DNA from: Zingiber officinale
Taxonomy: Eukaryota; Streptophyta; Magnoliopsida; Zingiberales; Zingiberaceae
Assembly (NCBI RefSeq): GCF_018446385.1
Contig: NC_056003.1
Location: forward strand, 20,767,198 to 20,831,197
Reading direction: 5' to 3'
DNA: 64,000 nucleotides
The notes beneath the pieces were generated by a model. That model searched no databases. It saw only the letters and a program-made list of their open reading frames with translations, and was not told where the DNA came from. Positions 58,506 to 64,000 of the stretch are shown piece by piece (the stretch's first letter is position 1; each line of letters starts with the position of its first letter). The position numbers were made by a program, and so were the translations under genes.

Positions 58506-60539
58506 CTATCCTTGTTGAGTGGAGGACCCATCCACATATATTCTCCACATAGCTTCTGGCTCTGGCCTTTGCGCTTCGGTCACAAAATCAGCCAAGGATT
58601 GCGCTTTGATCGCCGAGCGGGGCTGGTATTGGATGTCGAATTCACTTAGTTCTGTTGTCCACTTAATGAGCCGTCCGGACGCTTCTGGATTCAGCAGCAC
58701 TCTTCCTAGTGGACTGTTCGTCCGGACAATGATGGTGTGAGCCAAGAAATATGGTCGAAGGCGCCGAGCGGCTAGAACCAAAGCAAAGGCCAACTTCTCG
58801 AGCCCGGTGTAACGAGATTCAGCATCTTTTAAAATGTGGCTCAGAAAATGCACCGGCTGTTCCTCATCGCTGGACCTTACAAGTGCCGAGCCTACAGCAT
58901 GCTCGGTTGAAGACAGATAAACATAAAGTGACTCACCCCCGATCGGCTTGGCTAGTACAGGCAGGGAATTAAGATATGTCTTCAATTCTTCGAATGCTCG
59001 GTCGCATTCCTCGTCCCAGTGAAATTTAGTGGCCTTGCGCAAAATTTTGAAGAATGGTAGGCTCCGATCAGCGGTTTTGGAGATGAATCTGGACAAAGCA
59101 GTTATCCGACCGGTCAACCGTTGCACTTCCCTTGTATTTCTGGGAGGCGGCATGTCTTGTAGAGCTTTCACCTTGCCAGGATTTGCCTCGATTCCCCGCT
59201 CGGTCACTATGTACCCCAAGAAACGCCCTCCTTTTGCTCCGAATAGGCACTTCTGGGGATTTAGCTTGACCCCATATTTGCGTAGCGTTCGGAAGGTTTC
59301 TTCCATGTCCTTGAAGAGATCGGCCGCTCGGACGGATTTGATAAGAATGTCGTCCACATAGACTTCCAGATTCCGCCCGATTTGCTCCCTGAACACCTTG
59401 TTCATCAAGCGTTGATAGGTGGCCCCGACATTCTTCAATCCGAACGGCATTACATTATAGCAATATGTGCCGTCGGCAGTCACGAAGCTGACTTTTTCTT
59501 GATCTTCACGGGCGAGCTACACTTGATGATAGCCTTGGTAGGCGTCGAGCATACATATTAACTCGCAGCCGGCCGTAGAGTCCACCAGCTGATCTATCCG
59601 GGGCAGGGGATAAAAATCTTTGGGGCATGCTTTGTTTAAGTCCCTAAAGTCGATGCAGACTCTCCACTTGCCGCCCGGCTTGGAGACTAATACTACGTTA
59701 GCCAGCCAGCTCGGGAACTGCACCTCGCGTATGTGGCCGGCCTCCAGAAGTTTCTCTACTTCCGCCCGGATGATGGCATTCTGCTCGGCGCTGAAATCTC
59801 TTTTTCTCTGCTTTATCGGCTGAGCGTCCGATCGGACATGCAACTCATGCTGCGCTATGCTCGGCGAGATTCCGGGCAACTCATGTGTCGACCAGACGAA
59901 GACATCATGATTTCGTTGGAGGCATTGGATCAGGTCTGCCTTCTGCTCCTCCTCCAGATCAGAGGCGATAAAAGTCGTGGCCTCCGATCGGGTTGGATGG
60001 ATCTGAACCTCCTCCTTTTCATCATAAATTAAAGCAGGAGGTTTCTCGGTTATGGCGTGTACCTCGATCCGCGGCGCCTTCCGAGCGGAACAGGCTTCTG
60101 CTCGGATCATCTCTATATAGCACCGCCGAGCTGCTAGCTGATCTCCCCGTACTTCTCCCACTTTGTCCTCCACGGGGAACTTGATCTTCTGATGGAAGGT
60201 TGAGACGACTGCTCGGAATTCGCTGAGCGCCGGTCGTCCCAAAATGACGTTGTAGGACGAAGGAGAGTCGACCACCATGAAGTTTATTGTCCTAGTCCTC
60301 CTGAGCGGCTCTTCTCCCAGCGAGGTAGCCAGTCGGATCTGTCCGACCGGCTGCACTTCGTTACCCGTAAACCCGTAGAGTGGTGTTGTCATGGGCAGCA
60401 GCTCGGCTCGATCAATTTGCAGCTGATCGAACGCCTTCTTGAATATAATGTTGACCGAGCTCCCTGTGTCAACAAATATGCGGTGAATAGTGTAATTTGC
60501 TATTACCGCTTTAACGAGCAGAGCGTTGTCGTGGGGCAC
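58506..60539 (-). pseudogene. Pol: aspartic protease, reverse transcriptase, RNase H (one internal stop)
   Basis: From 60539 down, the protease active site FVDTGSS is followed by a linker and reverse transcriptase (KPGGKWRVCIDFRDLNKACP, then DAYQGYHQV). A TAG at 59519-59517 follows, and the same frame goes on with REDQEKVSF, MPFGLKNVGATYQRLM and the catalytic YVDDILIKS, then the RNase H start IYVDGSS at the end. It is in frame with gag, so gag-pol would be one polyprotein. The reverse transcriptase lineage matches Ty3/gypsy Tat-type elements (KACPKDFYPLPRIDQLVD block). Confidence 0.93.
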
Positions 60540-60854
60540 TTCAACGCCTTCTAAGTCCCCATGCCCGAAAGTGATTTCCGGTCCACTTGCCCGCTCTTGG
60601 CTGCAACCGACTGCGTGGATCTGGAGCTGCCGGACACCCGCTTTTCTGGCTTGGTTGGAGTCTCCGCCGGTCGGCCCACCAGCAATAACGTTGATCTCGC
60701 CCCGAGAAGTATTGCTCCTATTTTCCTCTTCCCGAGTGGACGGTCGGGACCGTTCTCTGGACGCTCGACGACTCTCCTGTCTTGGAGAGCGATGCCGATC
60801 GGGTGTCTGTTGATGTCGTCTCTCGGTGATGGTCCGGTCGGCTTCATGGGTCCT

Positions 60855-62003
60855 TTATCTCCTGTCGATGGAAGGAGACCGTCGTTCGGCATTCCTGGGA
60901 ACGGGATTAGCCACGAAGGGAAGACTTCGACAATCCCTCGTGTTGTGCGTATCCGTCCGGTGGAAGGAGCAGAACATAGGGGTCCATTTCTTCTTGGGCT
61001 TGCTCCGAGCGACAGCTACTTCTTGCACTTGGGACCTCATACGAGGGGAGCGGATTGCCTCAGCCCTTGGTCCCTTCGGCGGTTGATGAGCGGTGAAGGG
61101 TCTCCGCTCGGCAGGAGGAGCCCGTTCGGTCGGTATTTCTTTTTTCTTGGCCGCTTGCGCTTCCTCCACGTTGATGTATTCATTGGCTCGGTATAGCATA
61201 TGATCATAATCTCGGGGCGGCTTCCGAATGAGTGATCGGAAAAAATCCCCATCCACTAGACCTTGTGTGAAGGCATTCATCATGGTCTCCGAGGTAGCTG
61301 TTGGAATGTCCATGGCCACAGTGTTGAATCGCTGAATGTAGGCTCGGAGAGATTCGCGGGCTTCCTGTTTGATGGCGAACAAGCTGACACTTGTCTTCTG
61401 ATAACGCCGACTGCTGGCGAAGTGGTGGAGGAAGGCCGTTCGGAAGTCCTTGAAGCTAGTGATGGATCCGTCCGGCAGCCTCCGAAACCACCGTTGAGCC
61501 GATCCCGAGAGAGTGGTAAGGAAGACGCGGCACTTTACTCCATCTGTATATTGATGGAGCGTAGCTGTGTTATCGAATTTACCCAGATGATCATCCGGGT
61601 CTGTTGTTCCATTGTACTCGCCGATCGTCGGAGGCACGTAGTGCTTGGGCAGAGGGTCTCGTAGAATAGCCTCCGAAAATTGGCGATTGATCCGCTCGGG
61701 AGATGAGTCCGCCCGGGGAGCTTTCCCTTTTCTGTCATCTCGCCTTGGCATTTCGTCTGAAGAAGATCCTCTATCTCTTCGAGCTGGTACGGCTTGAGGG
61801 GTGCGAAATAAGGCCCGATGGAATGCAACGGTGGCTTGAGGTGCTTCTGCTCGACCACCCGACGCAGATGTTGCTTGTTGCTCCGGCCGCTCGGCGGATG
61901 CTTTCTATTTTTGCTCCACAAGTTTGGCGGCCCTTATCTCGACCAGAGCTTCGAGTTCTTCCGTCGAAAGAGCCACTGTGTGTTGTCGTCCAGCCTCATC
62001 CAT
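60855..62003 (-). pseudogene. Gag of the Tat/Retand-type element (one internal stop)
   Basis: The ATG at 62003 opens MDEAGRQHTVALSTEELEAL. A TAG at codon 33 (61907-61905) is followed by the same frame to a TAA at 60857-60855. The capsid core has the retrotransposon gag signature (TLSGSAQRWFRRLPDGSI, FHHFASSRRYQKTSVSLF region) and a zinc-binding-like CSFHRTDTHNTRDC near the end. The frame is continuous beyond the TAA into the protease. Gag forms the particle that packages element RNA. Confidence 0.9.
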
Positions 62004-62027
62004 TGTTTCCAGTCGGATGCAGGAGCG

Positions 62028-62045
62028 TTCCCACAGATGGCGCCA
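62028..62045 (-). other. Primer-binding site of the Tat/Retand-type element
   Basis: The minus strand reads TGGCGCCATCTGTGGGAA, 3 bp inside the 5' LTR. TGGCGCC-starting sites are typical of Tat/Athila-type gypsy elements. The tRNA is not assigned here. Confidence 0.75.
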
Positions 62046-62048
62046 AAT

Positions 62049-62780
62049 TGATCCTGTCCGAACCAGGAGTCAACGGAAGCTGGGGGTGTGGCGCTTCTTG
62101 CTGGATCCTCGAGTGTTCCGGTGAACCTGCAACAAAACCGAGCCGGGAGGGGTGTCCCGGCGACGGCCCTCCGACGCTCAAGTCAGGCGAGGAATAACAA
62201 AAAGGTGGCCTCAGGATCAAGACTCGCGTACCTCCGGTGAAGAAATGGAGACCTTATATAGACCTCTCGAAGGAGCCTGGGCGCGCCAATCAAAGCAATC
62301 ACCTGCTTTCTGCCATGCCCAGGTATGGGTCTGTCAGAAGGACCATGCCCAGGTATGGGTCTGTCAGAAAGACGTCCATAAGGCTATACTGCTACTGTAC
62401 CAACCTCTCCATGATGTGACGGCGAGATCCTCCATCGTGCACTCTTGTGTACGGCGTAATCATCAGACATGCCTTTGCTGACATCCCATATCCCGAGCCG
62501 AACGAATAGGCCTCTCGGCTAACCTTTGTACCATCGCCCTTATCCTGGCCGAACGGACCACCCGCTCGGCCCTTCGGTCCTAGCCGGGCAGACTCCCCGC
62601 TCGGCCATTCGGTTCTCCCGCCTTGGCGTCGGAAACCCAAGCCCATGACTGGGTTATCTTTGGTTCCGCTCGGACCTACTCAGCTGCTCGGCGCGGCCAT
62701 TAACCGCTTAGTCAGCCCTCCATCTGTCCTCAAGCTGAGACCCTTCAGGAAGTGGGTCCCCCATTCTTACTGCCGGATCA
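62049..62780 (-). repeat. Right LTR (transcriptional 5' LTR) of the Tat/Retand-type element
   Basis: 732 bp, TGATCC to GGATCA. A minus-strand TATATAAG box at 62253-62260 would drive genomic RNA. A 29-bp tandem repeat (CATGCCCAGGTATGGGTCTGTCAGAA, twice) lies at about 62313-62370, and again in the left LTR. Confidence 0.92.
62253..62260 (-). promoter_or_regulatory. LTR TATA box
   Basis: TATATAAG on the minus strand within GGTCTATATAAGGTCTCC, in the middle of the 5' LTR, well placed for gag-pol RNA. Confidence 0.6.
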
Positions 62781-64000
62781 GTAGCTCACGGCTAAGATGG
62801 AAAGGAACAAACCATTGGAATAGTCATAGTGTAATTTGGTATTAGTTTATCTTAACTATAAAATTACATTAGTACACTATGAGTGTATTGAGCAGGATCA
62901 TTTAAGGTAAGTTCTTTTTATACTGACTACATAAAAGAACAAGACATTTGTTATTATGGAAGTGTGTGCTCTTAATCATGATATAATAACAAGCACATAT
63001 ACTCAATATTCATTTCTTTAATTTATCAAAAGGCGTGATTTAGTTCGATAAATCAATAGGCCCGATAAGTTAGGAAATTGTATTATTTATATGGTGTGTT
63101 ATTGATTATAAAATGAAACTGTGTCCTAGTAATCTAGGTTGATGATGCCCCCAAGAGGAGCTCATAAGAATTATCATGTAAACCCTGTAGGTGGACTTAG
63201 TCCGACATGATGATAAGGTTGAGTGGTACTACTCTTGGAGCTAGATATTAATTAAGTGAGTTGTCAGTAATTCATTTAATTAGTGGACATTCTATATCTT
63301 AAACACAGGGAGACTAACACACTCGTGATAAGAAGGAGCCCATATAGTAATATGGGATTGGTGCGGTAGTTCAATAATAACTCTTTAGTGGAATAAGATA
63401 TTATTGATGAACTCGAGTTGGGTGTTCGGGGCGAACACGGGAAGCTCAAGTTCATCGAGAGACCAAAACCAATTACTCCTCTCGGTTCCTGTCGTAGCCT
63501 CTTAATTATAAAGTCTTATACCCACCTATACCCACCTTCTTATCCATCCTTAGGCGACCGACCAAGCCAAAGTTGGAGCCCAAGCAAGGCCCGGCCAAGA
63601 CATGGCTTGGATGGGTTGAAGTGTGGCCGACCCTAGCTTGAACCCAAGCTTAGGTGGCCGACCACAATAAATTAAAAGGATTTTATTTTTTTTTAAAATC
63701 TTTCTTATGTGGAAGCCATGGTTTTAAAAGAGAGTTTAAAATTTAAATCTTTCCTTTTATAGTTTTCTACAAAAGATTAAGAGAAAGGTGTGATATCTTT
63801 CCTTATTTGTAGTTAAAAGGAAGATTTTAATTTTTGATAAAACTTTCCTTTTTTGTAACCATCCTCATGATTTTAAAAGAGAGTTTTAAAATTTAAATCT
63901 TTCCTTGTATAGTTTCTACAAAAGATTAAGAAAAGATTTGATATCGTTCCTTATTTGTAGATTGAAAGGAAGATTTTAATTTTAGAGAAAACTTTCCTTT
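62781..64000 (+). repeat. LTR E, right part (continues beyond the window)
   Basis: Begins GTAGCTCACGGCTAAG, repeats 50332-50722 at about 98% identity up to 63172, then continues with LTR sequence not present on the left (ATCATGTAAACCCTGTAGGTGG...). A 149-bp direct repeat begins at 63722 and 63871 (TTTTAAAAGAGAGTT...). No LTR end or internal region is reached. Confidence 0.8.
63722..64000 (+). repeat. 149-bp tandem duplication in LTR E
   Basis: TTTTAAAAGAGAGTTTAAAATTTAAATCTTTCC starts at 63722 and, with one extra T, at 63871. The second unit is cut by the window end. Confidence 0.8.

Larger units (their letters stand above)
50723..62780 (-). mobile_element. Ty3/gypsy retrotransposon of Tat/Retand type, 12.06 kb, with antisense ORF and tandem array
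   Basis: 732-bp LTRs at 50723-51454 and 62049-62780 end TGATCC...GGATCA and differ at about six sites (about 99% identical), so insertion was recent. On the minus strand the order is LTR, PBS, gag, protease, reverse transcriptase, RNase H, integrase, a 122-bp tandem array, then an ORF on the opposite strand, PPT and LTR. An extra antisense ORF and an internal tandem repeat after pol are known features of Retand-like Tat elements. gag-pol has three in-frame stops and a damaged RNase H/integrase junction, so this copy is not autonomous now. There is no 5-bp target duplication. A 395-bp piece of LTR E flanks it instead. Confidence 0.9.

Overview
The window is nuclear DNA from a flowering plant, most likely a monocot. 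Genes have introns and are far apart, and most of the 64 kb is nested LTR retrotransposons. The mix of gag-only copia-type elements, a chromovirus-like long solo LTR and a Tat-type element would suit a large repeat-rich genome such as the ginger family, but that placement is inference from general look only.

Host genes are few. At the left edge lie the first two coding exons of a mitochondrial FtsH protease (FTSH3/FTSH10 type, minus strand, cut by the window end). At 3.5-3.8 kb is a small intronless C2H2 zinc-finger repressor (TAC1/SUPERMAN-like, minus). At 28.8-31.1 kb is a complete four-coding-exon gene for GDP-mannose pyrophosphorylase (VTC1/CYT1, 361 aa, plus). Next to it are a dead SKP1 copy (32.5 kb) and a broken movement-protein-like relic of an endogenous pararetrovirus (33.4-34.1 kb).

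The rest is transposon strata. From about 5.4 to 26.5 kb, long inverted arms bound a DNA-transposon-like unit sprinkled with palindromic GTAGCAGCTAC-type repeats. Inserted in it are a solo LTR (10.3-11.9 kb), another solo LTR (25.2-26.0 kb) and gag-only element A (11.95-24.9 kb). The left LTR of A is split by a long solo LTR (12.56-22.06 kb), which is itself split by a rearranged element with direct and inverted LTR pieces (15.3-21.7 kb). From 35.9 to 44.5 kb a solo LTR is split by gag-only element B (36.7-44.3 kb). From 44.6 kb starts gag-only element C, hit by two solo LTRs, and its right LTR is cut at 50.15 kb by a copia-type LTR (E) that runs off the window end.

Inside LTR E sits the most interesting object, a 12-kb Ty3/gypsy element of Tat/Retand type (50.7-62.8 kb, coding on the minus strand). 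It has 732-bp LTRs about 99% identical, gag-pol in one frame with three stop codons, an integrase, a 122-bp tandem array with a TATA-like box in every unit, and a three-exon antisense ORF with its own TATA box. Its outer flanks are not a short target duplication but a duplicated 395-bp segment of the host LTR, so the locus arose by recombination or rearrangement rather than simple insertion.
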